Below, piece after piece: positions 52,910 through 61,859 of a stretch of 64,000 nt of DNA. The DNA comes from Candidatus Thiodiazotropha sp. 'RUGA' (GTDB lineage Bacteria > Pseudomonadota > Gammaproteobacteria > Chromatiales > Chromatiaceae). Position 1 is the stretch's first letter. Each line of letters starts with the position of its first letter. The notes under the pieces are model-generated. The model ran no database searches. It was given only the letters and a program-made list of their open reading frames with translations, and was not told the origin of the DNA. The position numbers were made by a program, and so were the translations under genes. The stretch is taken from the NCBI GenBank assembly GCA_016842065.1, contig JAEPDS010000006.1, positions 62,001 to 126,000 of the forward strand, read 5' to 3'.

Positions 52910-53656
52910 ATGATCATACGTTTCTTTCATCAAATGGGTTCGCCACGCTATTTCTATAATGTAGCGGGCAAACTGGTGCCCTGGTTCATGGTCAGTTTTC
53001 TGATCACCCTGGTGTTCGGCCTCTACTACGGCCTGTTCGTTGCTCCTCCCGACTATCAGCAGGGCGAGAGCTACCGCATCATGTACATCCACGTACCCTC
53101 TGCCTGGATGTCCATGTTCATCTATGTGGTGATGGCGGTTTCCGGGTTGATCAGCCTGGTCTGGCGGATAAAAATGACCGAAATCGTGGTCATCAGCAGT
53201 GCCACCGTAGGCGCGTCGTTCACCTTTCTCGCCCTGGCCACCGGCTCGCTCTGGGGCAAGCCCATGTGGGGCACCTGGTGGGTCTGGGATGCACGGCTGA
53301 CCTCAGAACTGATCCTGCTGTTTCTCTATCTCGGCATCATCGCTCTGCACAGTGCCATCGAGGACAAGCGGGTCGCCGCCCGTGCGGTTTCCATCCTCGC
53401 CTTGGTCGGGGTGGTCAACATACCGATCATTCACTACTCCGTGGAGTGGTGGAACACCCTGCACCAGCCCGCATCGGTGACGAAATTCGATAAACCCTCC
53501 ATGGATATGAGCATGTTGATCCCACTGCTGACCATGGCAATCTCGTTTAAACTTTACTACGGCGCTGTGGTCTTAATGCGCGCGCGCGCAGAAATTGTTG
53601 AACGGGAAAGGAACAGTCGCTGGGTTCAGGAAATGGTTGAACAGGAGGCGAAATGA
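52910..53656 (+). CDS. ccmC: haem-handling protein CcmC
   Basis: 248 residues, six TM helices. The WWD domain reads 'SLWGKPMWGTWWVWDARLTSEL', between two periplasmic His (one in 'MYIHVPSAW', one in 'IHYSVEWWN'). It loads haem onto CcmE. Confidence 0.97.
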   Translation: MIIRFFHQMGSPRYFYNVAGKLVPWFMVSFLITLVFGLYYGLFVAPPDYQQGESYRIMYIHVPSAWMSMFIYVVMAVSGLISLVWRIKMTEIVVISSATVGASFTFLALATGSLWGKPMWGTWWVWDARLTSELILLFLYLGIIALHSAIEDKRVAARAVSILALVGVVNIPIIHYSVEWWNTLHQPASVTKFDKPSMDMSMLIPLLTMAISFKLYYGAVVLMRARAEIVERERNSRWVQEMVEQEAK

Positions 53657-53832
53657 GCGAGTTTTTCGCAATGGGTGGCTATGCAGTCTATGTCTGGCCC
53701 TCTTTTATCCTGGCGTTCATCGTGCTGGTTGCCAATGTTGTGGCACCGCTACGTCAACGTAAGCGCGCCTTAACTGATATCGCCCGTAAAATACGTCGGG
53801 CCAGGAAAGTACAAAATGAATCCCATACGTAA
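53653..53832 (+). CDS. ccmD: CcmD, small membrane subunit
   Basis: 59 residues, too short for usual cut-offs. It overlaps the ccmC stop (ATGA) and the ccmE start by 17 bases. One TM helix ('YAVYVWPSFILAFIVLVANVV') with the family's N-terminal FFAMGGYAVYVW and a basic end (RQRKRALTDIARKIRRARK). It helps release holo-CcmE from CcmABC. Confidence 0.93.
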   Translation: MSEFFAMGGYAVYVWPSFILAFIVLVANVVAPLRQRKRALTDIARKIRRARKVQNESHT

Positions 53833-54283
53833 GAAAAGACTCACCCTGATCGGCCTTATGGTAGCCGGTATCGGTGTCGCTACCTGGCTGGCACTGAATG
53901 CCTTCGATGAGAACCTGATGTTCTTCTTTTCACCCTCTGAAGTGGTTGAAGGCAAGGCGCCGGAGGCACATCCGTTCCGCATTGGCGGCCTGGTGCAGTC
54001 CGACAGTGTCAAGCGCAAGCCCGATGGCCTGACCACCGCATTCTCTGTGACCGATAATGCCGAGGCGGTGACCGTTGAATATACCGGCATTCTGCCCGAC
54101 CTGTTTCGTGAAGGTCAGGGTATCGTCGCCATGGGTCAACTGAATCAGAACGGCATCTTCATCGCCAGCGAAGTACTGGCCAAACATGATGAGAACTATA
54201 TGCCTCCGGAGGTCGCCGAGTCTCTGAAAACCGCCCATGACGAGGCCGTCGCCAATCCTCAACCCCAGGCCAGCGTACAATGA
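53816..54283 (+). CDS. ccmE: haem chaperone CcmE
   Basis: 155 residues: N-terminal anchor (RLTLIGLMVAGIGVATWLAL) and periplasmic OB fold. The covalent haem-binding His is in 'VLAKHDENYMPPEV'. It carries haem from CcmC to CcmF/H. Confidence 0.97.
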   Translation: MNPIRKKRLTLIGLMVAGIGVATWLALNAFDENLMFFFSPSEVVEGKAPEAHPFRIGGLVQSDSVKRKPDGLTTAFSVTDNAEAVTVEYTGILPDLFREGQGIVAMGQLNQNGIFIASEVLAKHDENYMPPEVAESLKTAHDEAVANPQPQASVQ

Positions 54284-56277
54284 TCCCTGAACTCGGTCAC
54301 TTTGCCCTAATTCTGGCACTCTGCCTGGCGGTCACCCAGGCCATCGTGCCTCTGGTCGGCTCCTATACCCGGAATAACGCCTGGATGGCGGCTTCCCGAA
54401 GTCTTGCCTGGGGCCAGTTCGTGTTTCTAACCGTTTCACTGCTGATCCTGACCAACGCTTTCCTGAGCAACGACTTTTCCGTCGTCTATGTGGCTCAGCA
54501 CGGTAACACCAAATTGCCGGACATCTACAAGATATCCGCCGTATGGGGTGCCCATGAGGGATCCCTGCTGCTGTGGGCTTTTCTGCTTGCCGCCTGGAGT
54601 GTGGCGATTGCCGCTTTCAGTCGCAATCTGCCACTGGAGATGGTCTCCCGGGTACTCGCGGTGATGGGCATGGTGAGTATCGGCTTCATGCTCTTCATGC
54701 TGCTGACCTCCAATCCTTTCGACAGAACCTTCCCCGTTCCCTTGGAGGGCGGTGAACTCAACCCCATGCTGCAGGACCCGGGGCTGGCGATCCACCCGCC
54801 GATGCTCTATATGGGCTATGTGGGCTTTTCCGTCGCCTTTGCGTTTGCCATCGCCGCGCTGCTCGGCGGTCGACTGGATGCCTCCTGGGCCCGCTGGTCA
54901 CGCCCCTGGACAACCATCGCCTGGGTTTTTCTGACCCTCGGCATCGTACTCGGCAGCTGGTGGGCCTACTATGAGCTGGGCTGGGGTGGCTGGTGGTTCT
55001 GGGATCCGGTGGAAAATGCCTCCTTCATGCCCTGGCTGGTCGGTACGGCATTGATCCACTCCCTGGCTGTGACAGAAAAACGCGGTGCCTTCAAAAGCTG
55101 GACTGTACTGCTGGCGATCTCCGCCTTCTCGCTGAGTCTGCTCGGCACCTTTCTGGTACGTTCCGGAGTGCTGACATCCGTGCACTCGTTTGCCTCTGAT
55201 CCGGCCCGTGGTGTGTTTATCCTGATCTTCCTGTTGATTGTCATCGGTGGCTCACTGCTGCTCTACACCTGGCGCGCCCCCTATATCTCAAGTGGCGGAA
55301 GATTTGATCTGATCTCCCGTGAGACCTTTCTGCTGGGTAACAATCTATTACTCTCGGTGTTTGCCGCTTTGGTACTTCTCGGCACCCTGGCGCCACTGAT
55401 TTACGACGCTTTGGAGTTGGGCAAGATCTCAGTGGGTTTCCCCTGGTTCAACAAGATGTTTCTGTTGACCACCCCCTTCCTGGCTCTGTTGATGGGCATC
55501 GGCTCCCTATCCCGATGGAAACATGCGGAACCCTCACTGCTGATCAAGCAGCTGAAGGTAGCTTTTGTCATCAGCGTAGCATTCGGTTTGGTCAGTCTGC
55601 TGCCGATGTTCTCCGGCGGTAACTGGCTGGTAGGTCTGGGTATGGGGCTGGCTCTGTGGGTCGCCGCTTCGCACATCGTCAATCTCCGCGACCGCTTGAA
55701 GAACAAGAAGGGCTTCAATGGATTCTGGCAGGATTTCAAAACCGGTGGTCGGAGTTATTACGGTATGATTGTGGCGCACATGGGTGTTGCCATGTTTATC
55801 GTCGGTGTCACCATGGTCTCCAATTTCGGTGAGGAGCATGATGTCCGCATGAGTCCTGGCGATGTCAGTGAAATTGCCGGCTACGAGTTCCGATTTGATG
55901 GTGTAAAGCGGGTTCCGGGCCCGAACTACAACGCCCATCGGGGAAGTTTCCAGGTTTCCCACAACGGTGAAGCTTTCATTACTCTGGAGCCGGAAAAACG
56001 GACCTATTTCGTACAGACACGTCCGATGACGGAAGCCTCCATCGATTGGGGCTTCACCCGGGATCTCTATGTCTCATTGGGAGAGCCTCTGGGTGGTGGC
56101 GACTGGAGTCTGCGTCTCTACTACAAGCCCTATGTACGCTGGATCTGGCTGGGTGGTGTACTGATGAGTCTGGGCGGCATCCTGGCTGTCACAGATCGAC
56201 GCTATCGAACCGCCAAAGTACGTTCGCCAGAGATGGTCAACAGCGCTGCAGCAGCTGCGCCAGCATCGGGGAGTTAA
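54280..56277 (+). CDS. ccmF: cytochrome c haem lyase subunit CcmF
   Basis: 665 residues, about 14 TM helices. WWD domain 'GWGGWWFWDPVENASFMPWL', and the conserved 'YMGYVGFSVAFAFAIAAL'. It attaches haem to apocytochromes with CcmH/I. Starts in the ccmE stop (ATGA). Confidence 0.97.
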   Translation: MIPELGHFALILALCLAVTQAIVPLVGSYTRNNAWMAASRSLAWGQFVFLTVSLLILTNAFLSNDFSVVYVAQHGNTKLPDIYKISAVWGAHEGSLLLWAFLLAAWSVAIAAFSRNLPLEMVSRVLAVMGMVSIGFMLFMLLTSNPFDRTFPVPLEGGELNPMLQDPGLAIHPPMLYMGYVGFSVAFAFAIAALLGGRLDASWARWSRPWTTIAWVFLTLGIVLGSWWAYYELGWGGWWFWDPVENASFMPWLVGTALIHSLAVTEKRGAFKSWTVLLAISAFSLSLLGTFLVRSGVLTSVHSFASDPARGVFILIFLLIVIGGSLLLYTWRAPYISSGGRFDLISRETFLLGNNLLLSVFAALVLLGTLAPLIYDALELGKISVGFPWFNKMFLLTTPFLALLMGIGSLSRWKHAEPSLLIKQLKVAFVISVAFGLVSLLPMFSGGNWLVGLGMGLALWVAASHIVNLRDRLKNKKGFNGFWQDFKTGGRSYYGMIVAHMGVAMFIVGVTMVSNFGEEHDVRMSPGDVSEIAGYEFRFDGVKRVPGPNYNAHRGSFQVSHNGEAFITLEPEKRTYFVQTRPMTEASIDWGFTRDLYVSLGEPLGGGDWSLRLYYKPYVRWIWLGGVLMSLGGILAVTDRRYRTAKVRSPEMVNSAAAAAPASGS

Positions 56278-56284
56278 TTCTGTC

Positions 56285-56827
56285 ATGAACCGCTATTTGC
56301 GTTATTCCGTGCCGTTGATCGTCTTCGGGATAATTGCCGTTTTCCTTTATAAAGGGCTGGGCATGAACCCCAGGGAGATCCCCTCCCCGCTGATCGGCAA
56401 ATCGATACCTGAATTCTCCCTGCCCTCGGTGGAAAGTGCCCAAACCATGATCAATGATCAGAACCTCAAGGGTAAGATCTACCTGTTGAACGTCTGGGCA
56501 ACCTGGTGTGTCTCCTGTCGCGCTGAGCACGACACCCTGGTGCACCTTGCCCGTTCAGGGAAAGTCGAGATCGTGGGACTCAACTGGAAGGATGAGCGGG
56601 TCAAGGCTCAGGCCTGGCTGCAGCAGCTGGGCGACCCCTATACGGTCAACATATTCGATAAAAAGGGACGCACAGCCATCGATCTCGGGGTCTATGGCGC
56701 CCCGGAGACCTTTTTGGTCGATGGCGATGGCATCATCCATTACAAACACGCAGGCCCCCTCACTCTGGGCGTGTTCAACGAAACCCTGCTTCCCATGATC
56801 AATGATTTGAAAGCCAAAGGATCATAA
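56285..56827 (+). CDS. ccmG: thiol:disulfide interchange protein CcmG/DsbE
   Basis: 180 residues with a membrane anchor (~8-25) and a thioredoxin fold with active site WATWCVSCRAEH and the cis-Pro region 'GVYGAPETFLVD'. It keeps the apocytochrome CxxCH cysteines reduced for haem ligation. Confidence 0.96.
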   Translation: MNRYLRYSVPLIVFGIIAVFLYKGLGMNPREIPSPLIGKSIPEFSLPSVESAQTMINDQNLKGKIYLLNVWATWCVSCRAEHDTLVHLARSGKVEIVGLNWKDERVKAQAWLQQLGDPYTVNIFDKKGRTAIDLGVYGAPETFLVDGDGIIHYKHAGPLTLGVFNETLLPMINDLKAKGS

Positions 56828-56828
56828 C

Positions 56829-57308
56829 GTGCGCCTATTTCTGTTGAGTTTTATCTACCTACTCGGTCTGACTGCCCTGCAAGCCGCAACCCTCGCGGAA
56901 TACACCTTCGAGGATCCGGCTCAGGATGAGGACTTTCGCGAAATCATTGAAGAGATGCGCTGCCTGGTCTGTCAAAACGAATCACTGGCAGGATCCAATG
57001 CGGAACTGGCGATTGACCTGAGAAACGAAATCTATGACATGATGAAGGGTGGTCAGAGTAAAGGGGAGATCATCGATTTCATGGTTGCCCGTTATGGTGA
57101 CTTCGTGCTCTACAGTCCACCTGTCAAGCCAAGCACCTACCCCATCTGGTTTGGCCCGTTAATCGTTTTTCTGATCGGCGGTGTGGTTCTGTTTCGTATT
57201 ATCAAACGCAAAAATCAGAGCCGCGAAACAGAACTGAGTGAGGCAGAACAACAAAAACTTGAAAAGCTTCTGAATCAGTCGAACGAACAAAGAGACACGA
57301 ATCAATGA
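56829..57308 (+). CDS. ccmH: CcmH, thiol-reducing subunit of haem lyase
   Basis: 159 residues. A signal peptide precedes the redox motif 'MRCLVCQNESLAGSNAELAIDLR' (Leu-x-Cys-x2-Cys), then one TM helix (PIWFGPLIVFLIGGVVLFRII). A C-terminal TPR domain is absent, as the function is provided by the separate ccmI. Overlaps ccmI by 4 bases. Confidence 0.96.
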   Translation: MRLFLLSFIYLLGLTALQAATLAEYTFEDPAQDEDFREIIEEMRCLVCQNESLAGSNAELAIDLRNEIYDMMKGGQSKGEIIDFMVARYGDFVLYSPPVKPSTYPIWFGPLIVFLIGGVVLFRIIKRKNQSRETELSEAEQQKLEKLLNQSNEQRDTNQ

Positions 57309-58606
57309 CCCTATTCTGGATGATTATTGCCGGACTGACTGTCCTGGCAATGGCTTTTGTCGGCCTGCCGCTATTAAGAAAAGAGGTAACCGATAAAATC
57401 ACCTCTGACGAACTCAATCTGGCTGTCTTCAAACAGCAGCTTGAGGAGTTGGACAGCGATCTTGATGCGGGCAATCTGGACCAGAACCGCTATGACGCGG
57501 CTCGCAAGGACCTGGAAAAATCCCTGTTGACCGATGTCTCCACATCAAATTCAGATTCCACCATTGCGGAGAGCCGTTCTGGACGCATCATGGCGGGAAC
57601 CGCACTGTTGATTCCACTGGCTGCCTGGCTGATCTACGACTTTCTGGGATCCCCTGAGATCATCAACCATCTGGCTCAACAGCCAGCAGCTGGCACACCC
57701 CAGCAGACTGCTCATGCACCCTCCGGCAGCATGGAAAACCTTCCGCCAATGGATGAGCTGGTCCGAAGGCTGGCGGAAAAAATGCAAGAGAACCCGGACA
57801 ATCAGGATGGCTGGGTCATGCTGGGCCGCAGTTATATGGCCCTCAATGATCACTCGGCGGCAATCAACGCCTACCAGCGTGCGATGGAGATGAATGACCA
57901 GCGCGTGGATCTTCTGCTGGCCTATGCGGAAGCCATTGCCGCGACAACCGGTAATGATTTTACCGGACGTGCTGCACCAATGATCGAAAAAGCCTACCAA
58001 CTGGAACCGGAAAATCCGAACGTACTCTGGTTGGCGGGTATCCTGGCTTATCAATCCACCGATTATCAATCGGCGATCCTGCGTTGGGATACGCTGCGTA
58101 CCAGCCTTACACCACAGAGTGCCGAACTTGAATCGGTGAACAGTGCAATCGACGATGCGCGCAAACAGCTGGGTATGGAGCCGGAAGAGGCAGAGCTGCC
58201 GAGTATCGTGAAGAAACAGCAACCCAAAGCCGAACCCCAACCAGCTGCTGCAGCAGCCAACGAAGCCATAAAGGTCGCCGTATCCCTGTCGCCTGAACTG
58301 CAGGCCAAGACCAACCCAAGTGACCTGGTGTTCATCTATGCCAAAGCGGTCAGCGGTCCACCCATGCCACTCGCCGCCGTCAGAAAAAAGGTCAGTGACC
58401 TGCCGATTTCAATCAGCCTGGATGACAGCATGGCGATGATGCCACAGATGAAGCTCTCCGGTTTCAATGAAGTAGTGGTCGGTGCCAGGATCTCCATGTC
58501 TGGCAGCCCTACCGCTCAGGCTGGAGACCTTGAAGGCGAGATTCAGCCAGTCGCCCCCGGATCTGCCGAGACAGTTCAGGTCGTGATCAATTCGGTGCAC
58601 CCCTGA
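57305..58606 (+). CDS. ccmI: CcmI/CycH, apocytochrome chaperone
   Basis: 433 residues. Two TM helices (~2-22 and ~95-118) with the CcmI leader 'LNLAVFKQQLEELDSDLDAGNLDQNRYDAARKDLEKSLL' between them, TPR motifs at ~150-275 ('DGWVMLGRSYMALNDHSAAINAYQRAM'), then a Cu-oxidase-like/beta C-terminal domain. It presents apocytochrome C termini to the lyase. Last gene of ccm. Confidence 0.95.
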   Translation: MTLFWMIIAGLTVLAMAFVGLPLLRKEVTDKITSDELNLAVFKQQLEELDSDLDAGNLDQNRYDAARKDLEKSLLTDVSTSNSDSTIAESRSGRIMAGTALLIPLAAWLIYDFLGSPEIINHLAQQPAAGTPQQTAHAPSGSMENLPPMDELVRRLAEKMQENPDNQDGWVMLGRSYMALNDHSAAINAYQRAMEMNDQRVDLLLAYAEAIAATTGNDFTGRAAPMIEKAYQLEPENPNVLWLAGILAYQSTDYQSAILRWDTLRTSLTPQSAELESVNSAIDDARKQLGMEPEEAELPSIVKKQQPKAEPQPAAAAANEAIKVAVSLSPELQAKTNPSDLVFIYAKAVSGPPMPLAAVRKKVSDLPISISLDDSMAMMPQMKLSGFNEVVVGARISMSGSPTAQAGDLEGEIQPVAPGSAETVQVVINSVHP

Positions 58607-58615
58607 TTCCCCAGT

Positions 58616-58646
58616 GGCAAAGGCTGCGGCAACTCGAGCCTTTGCC
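58616..58646 (+). terminator. hairpin at the end of the ccm operon
   Basis: GGCAAAGGCT (58616-58625) and AGCCTTTGCC (58637-58646), perfect 10-base arms, 11-base loop, just after the ccmI stop. No T-run follows, so termination efficiency is uncertain. A second palindrome, TGATTTTT-TG-AAAAATCA, lies at 58730-58747 in the 283-base gap to the next gene. Confidence 0.5.
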
Positions 58647-58889
58647 GAAACAGGGCCCAATCTGCCCTATCCCACACCCGCCACAGAGCCTAAATGGCAT
58701 ACAGGACAGCATCAAGCTGGCCATTGTCATGATTTTTTGAAAAATCAGGCTGTTTTATGCCAATCTACTGCCTGAGCTCAACAACTTCAGATAGTTGATT
58801 GATATACTGGCAACAAACGTAATCAATAACACTTAGCCGACGCCTCTGATGGCTATAAAACCCGGCATGTTCTGCTGATAGGAGTCACG

Positions 58890-60926
58890 ATGGCCAATTA
58901 CTCTACCCATGATATCCACAATATCGCTCTGGTCGGACATGCCGGCTCAGGAAAAACGAGTTTGATCGAGAGCCTGCTGCACCGATCGGGCATGATCAAG
59001 ACGAAAGGGACAATTGAACGGGGCGACACCGTCTGTGACAGCGACGACCTGGAAAAAGAGCTGCAACACTCCCTGGATATCGCCATCACCCACCTAAGCC
59101 ATGAGAACAAACAGGTCAATATCATCGACACCCCCGGATACGCGGATTTTCTCGGTCGCGGTATCAGCATCCTGCCAGCCGTGGAATCGGCGATGGTCGT
59201 CGTCAATGCGTCGACCGGTATCGAACCGGTTACCATCCGTATGATGGATGCTGCAAAGCGACGCAACCTGTGCCGGTTTATCATCATCAATAAGATCGAT
59301 TCAGAGGAAGTCGACCATGAGGCACTGCTGGAGAGCCTGAAGGAGACCTTCGGTAAAGAGTGTCTGCCGATCAATCTGCCTGCAGAAAATGGAAAAAAGG
59401 TCATCGACTGCTACTTCCAACCAGGTGGCGATGCCACTGATATCTCTTCGGTCAGTCAGGCCCATGACAATCTGGTGGATCAGGTAGTGGAAGTCGATGA
59501 GGAGTTGATGGAGCTCTACCTGGAACAGGGACAGGCGATTGAACCTGAACAGCTACACGACCCATTTGAGAAGGCGTTGCGTGAAGGCCATCTGATCCCG
59601 GTCTGTTTTACTTCGGCAGAGAATGGTGCTGGCATCGATGAGCTGCTGAATCTGTTCGCCAAACTGATGCCAGATCCAACAGAAGGCAACCCTCCCCCAT
59701 TCATGAAGGGTGAAGGGGCTGACATGCAGCCTGTCGAAGTCACACCTGATGAGAGCAAACATGTCATCGGCCATGTCTTCAAAGTAATCAATGATCCCTA
59801 CCGTGGCAAACTGGGCATCTTCCGCATCCACCAGGGCAAGCTCGAAGTCAATTCCCAGCTGTATATCGGTGATGCCAGAAAACCATTCAAGGTCAATCAC
59901 CTCTACCGTTTGCAGGGTAAAGAGCAGGAGGAGATGAAACAGGGTGTACCCGGCGACATCTGCGCCGTGGCCCGCATTGACGATATTCATTTCGATGCCG
60001 TGATACATGACTCCCACGATGAAGATCACCACCATCTGCGCTCGATTGAGTGCCCATTACCGCTGTTTGGTCTGGCGATCAACACCACCAAACGTGGCGA
60101 TGAGCAAAAATTAAGTGATGCTCTGCATAAACTGGAAGATGAAGATCCCTGTTTCCATGTTGAGCACAATGTCAGCCTCAATGAGACGGTGATGCGCGGT
60201 CTGGGCGAGCTGCATCTCGATGTACTGCTGCAGCAGATCAAGAAGAAATACAGTGTGGAAGTGGAGACCCATCCACCCAGCATCGCCTACCGGGAGACCA
60301 TAACGCGCAAAGCAGAGGGTCACTATCGGCACAAGAAACAGACCGGTGGCGCAGGCCAGTTCGGTGAAGTATTTCTGCGTATCGAGCCACTGGAGCGAGG
60401 CTCGGGCTTTGAGTATGTCAACGCAGTGGTTGGCGGAGCAATTCCCGGGCAGTTTATTCCAGCGGTTGAGAAAGGGGTCAGAAGCGCCATGGAAGAGGGA
60501 GCGATCAGCGGCTTCACCATGCAGGATATAAGAGTTACGGTTTACGATGGCAAATTTCACTCTGTCGACTCCAAGGAGATCGCCTTTGTAACCGCAGGCA
60601 AAAAGGCCTTTCTGGAGGCCATTGATAACGCCGGGCCGGTTATCCTCGAACCGATTGTCAATATCTCGATAACCACCTCGGACAGCTTCATGGGCGACCT
60701 GACGGGTGATCTGGCTGGACGCAGGGGGCAGATCAGCGGCACAGAGACCGGACGCAATAACACGCTGATCATCAAGGGTCAGGCACCGCTGGCGGAACTT
60801 GAAGGCTACTCCACTCAGCTGAAAGCGATGACGGGTGGTGAAGGCAGCTACACCATCGAGTTCAGCCACTACGAGGCGGTTCCACCGAACATTCAAAAAC
60901 AGATGCGTAGCGCAAAACAGGCCTGA
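58890..60926 (+). CDS. fusA2: EF-G-like translational GTPase, FusA2/EF-G2 type
   Basis: 678 residues, full EF-G domain order. The P-loop is GHAGSGKTS, not the AHIDAGKTT of classical EF-G, and the G3 motif is DTPGYADF, with Tyr for the usual catalytic His. G4 is 'INKID'. These are typical of the EF-G2/EF-G-like paralogue family, whose role may be ribosome-related but is not settled. No str-operon neighbours (rpsL, rpsG, tuf) are here, so a standard EF-G should exist elsewhere. Confidence 0.93.
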   Translation: MANYSTHDIHNIALVGHAGSGKTSLIESLLHRSGMIKTKGTIERGDTVCDSDDLEKELQHSLDIAITHLSHENKQVNIIDTPGYADFLGRGISILPAVESAMVVVNASTGIEPVTIRMMDAAKRRNLCRFIIINKIDSEEVDHEALLESLKETFGKECLPINLPAENGKKVIDCYFQPGGDATDISSVSQAHDNLVDQVVEVDEELMELYLEQGQAIEPEQLHDPFEKALREGHLIPVCFTSAENGAGIDELLNLFAKLMPDPTEGNPPPFMKGEGADMQPVEVTPDESKHVIGHVFKVINDPYRGKLGIFRIHQGKLEVNSQLYIGDARKPFKVNHLYRLQGKEQEEMKQGVPGDICAVARIDDIHFDAVIHDSHDEDHHHLRSIECPLPLFGLAINTTKRGDEQKLSDALHKLEDEDPCFHVEHNVSLNETVMRGLGELHLDVLLQQIKKKYSVEVETHPPSIAYRETITRKAEGHYRHKKQTGGAGQFGEVFLRIEPLERGSGFEYVNAVVGGAIPGQFIPAVEKGVRSAMEEGAISGFTMQDIRVTVYDGKFHSVDSKEIAFVTAGKKAFLEAIDNAGPVILEPIVNISITTSDSFMGDLTGDLAGRRGQISGTETGRNNTLIIKGQAPLAELEGYSTQLKAMTGGEGSYTIEFSHYEAVPPNIQKQMRSAKQA

Positions 60927-60955
60927 GCCTCTTTTACAGCAAAACGTAAAACGGG

Positions 60956-60994
60956 AAGCCGATGATATGTTCCTACCCGGGCATTCATCGGCTT
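60956..60994 (+). terminator. hairpin after the EF-G-like gene
   Basis: AAGCCGATGA (60956-60965) and TCATCGGCTT (60985-60994), 10-base arms with a 19-base loop, followed by ACTTATTTC. Plausible but weak transcript end. Confidence 0.4.
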
Positions 60995-61560
60995 ACTTAT
61001 TTCAGTCACCCGGTAACCTTTCCTGCGCTGCGATGAGCAAGATCGACATCACCTAACCACACTGCAAAATTATTGTTAGCTATTGAAGCCAACCATCCTC
61101 AATTACTCACATCAGCAGCCTGTCAGCTCTTCTTTGAAGTCAAATCAACGCACAATTATAGATTAGGATCCAAGGAACCTTTTGTTATTTGTTTTGCCAT
61201 ATCATTGGCAACAACAGTAGTCGATCGGGCAAAAAAGCGGCTCATCTTAAGCGGTAGAATCGATTCCACTAAAGAGAGACAAACACAGTAACGAATATAA
61301 TTATATAAACAAAAATTACAGCTACCTATTTTTAGGTATAGGGAGTATTTCTTGATAGGTAATAACAGCTATTTCGTTCTAGGCAAAACCACTTTCAACC
61401 TTAAAAAAAGATTAAAATAATTATTCACTGTCCAGTGTAAATGAACAATATTTTTACCTGTAAGATCCGTAAAAATAGTCGCCATTCGCCTATCTTTCAC
61501 AGCATTTAGACCAACTTTTAAAATTATAAAAAAACCTTACTTGGTTCAGCCCGATGACTT
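60995..61560. other. AT-rich intergenic region
   Basis: 566 bases, strongly AT-rich after 61290. An open frame of 72 codons (61073-61291) has no ribosome site and no convincing protein character. Nothing else is supported. Confidence 0.4.
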
Positions 61561-61574
61561 TTGATTTAAATCAA
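61561..61574 (+). promoter_or_regulatory. FNR/ANR box upstream of the octaheme cytochrome
   Basis: TTGATTTAAATCAA is a perfect match to TTGAT-N4-ATCAA. A -10-like TATAGT lies at 61600-61605, so the site centre would be about 44 bases from a start near 61612, close to the -41.5 class II arrangement. It implies activation under low oxygen of the gene starting at 61860 (and of the leader ORF). Binding is inferred. Confidence 0.75.
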
Positions 61575-61703
61575 GGCATCCCCCTATACGAACCGTTTTT
61601 ATAGTCTACAGTAAGCAATAAAAAGAAAAGGGTTTTACTGGCCTCAATGTAGTGAAACCATGCAGTCCCCATACAATAAAAAATTTGGGGTTGGGAGGAA
61701 GTC

Positions 61704-61802
61704 ATGTCCATCCTTGTCTTCATTAAGGCTTACCATTCTTTTTTAAAAATGAGGGGTTCCATATTCGATCACCTGTCGTCTTTAATGCCATTGGATTATT
61801 GA
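61704..61802 (+). CDS. possible leader peptide ORF
   Basis: 32 codons from an ATG with a GGGAGGAA ribosome site just before it: MSILVFIKAYHSFLKMRGSI, then FDHLSSLMPLDY. It ends 57 bases before the octaheme gene, within the expected 5' UTR. It may be translated as a leader; no homologue is known to me. Confidence 0.45.
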   Translation: MSILVFIKAYHSFLKMRGSIFDHLSSLMPLDY

Positions 61803-61859
61803 CGCGGCCGTCTATTGGAGCGCTTAAACTGTTCGTTCAACCCATCACAGGAGGGAGCT

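Noticed and set aside
61073-61291. 72-codon ORF after the EF-G-like gene
   Set aside because: No ribosome site and unlikely composition in an AT-rich gap.
61815-61859. Longer octaheme start at a TTG
   Set aside because: The ATG at 61860 has a perfect AGGAGG site and opens the signal peptide.
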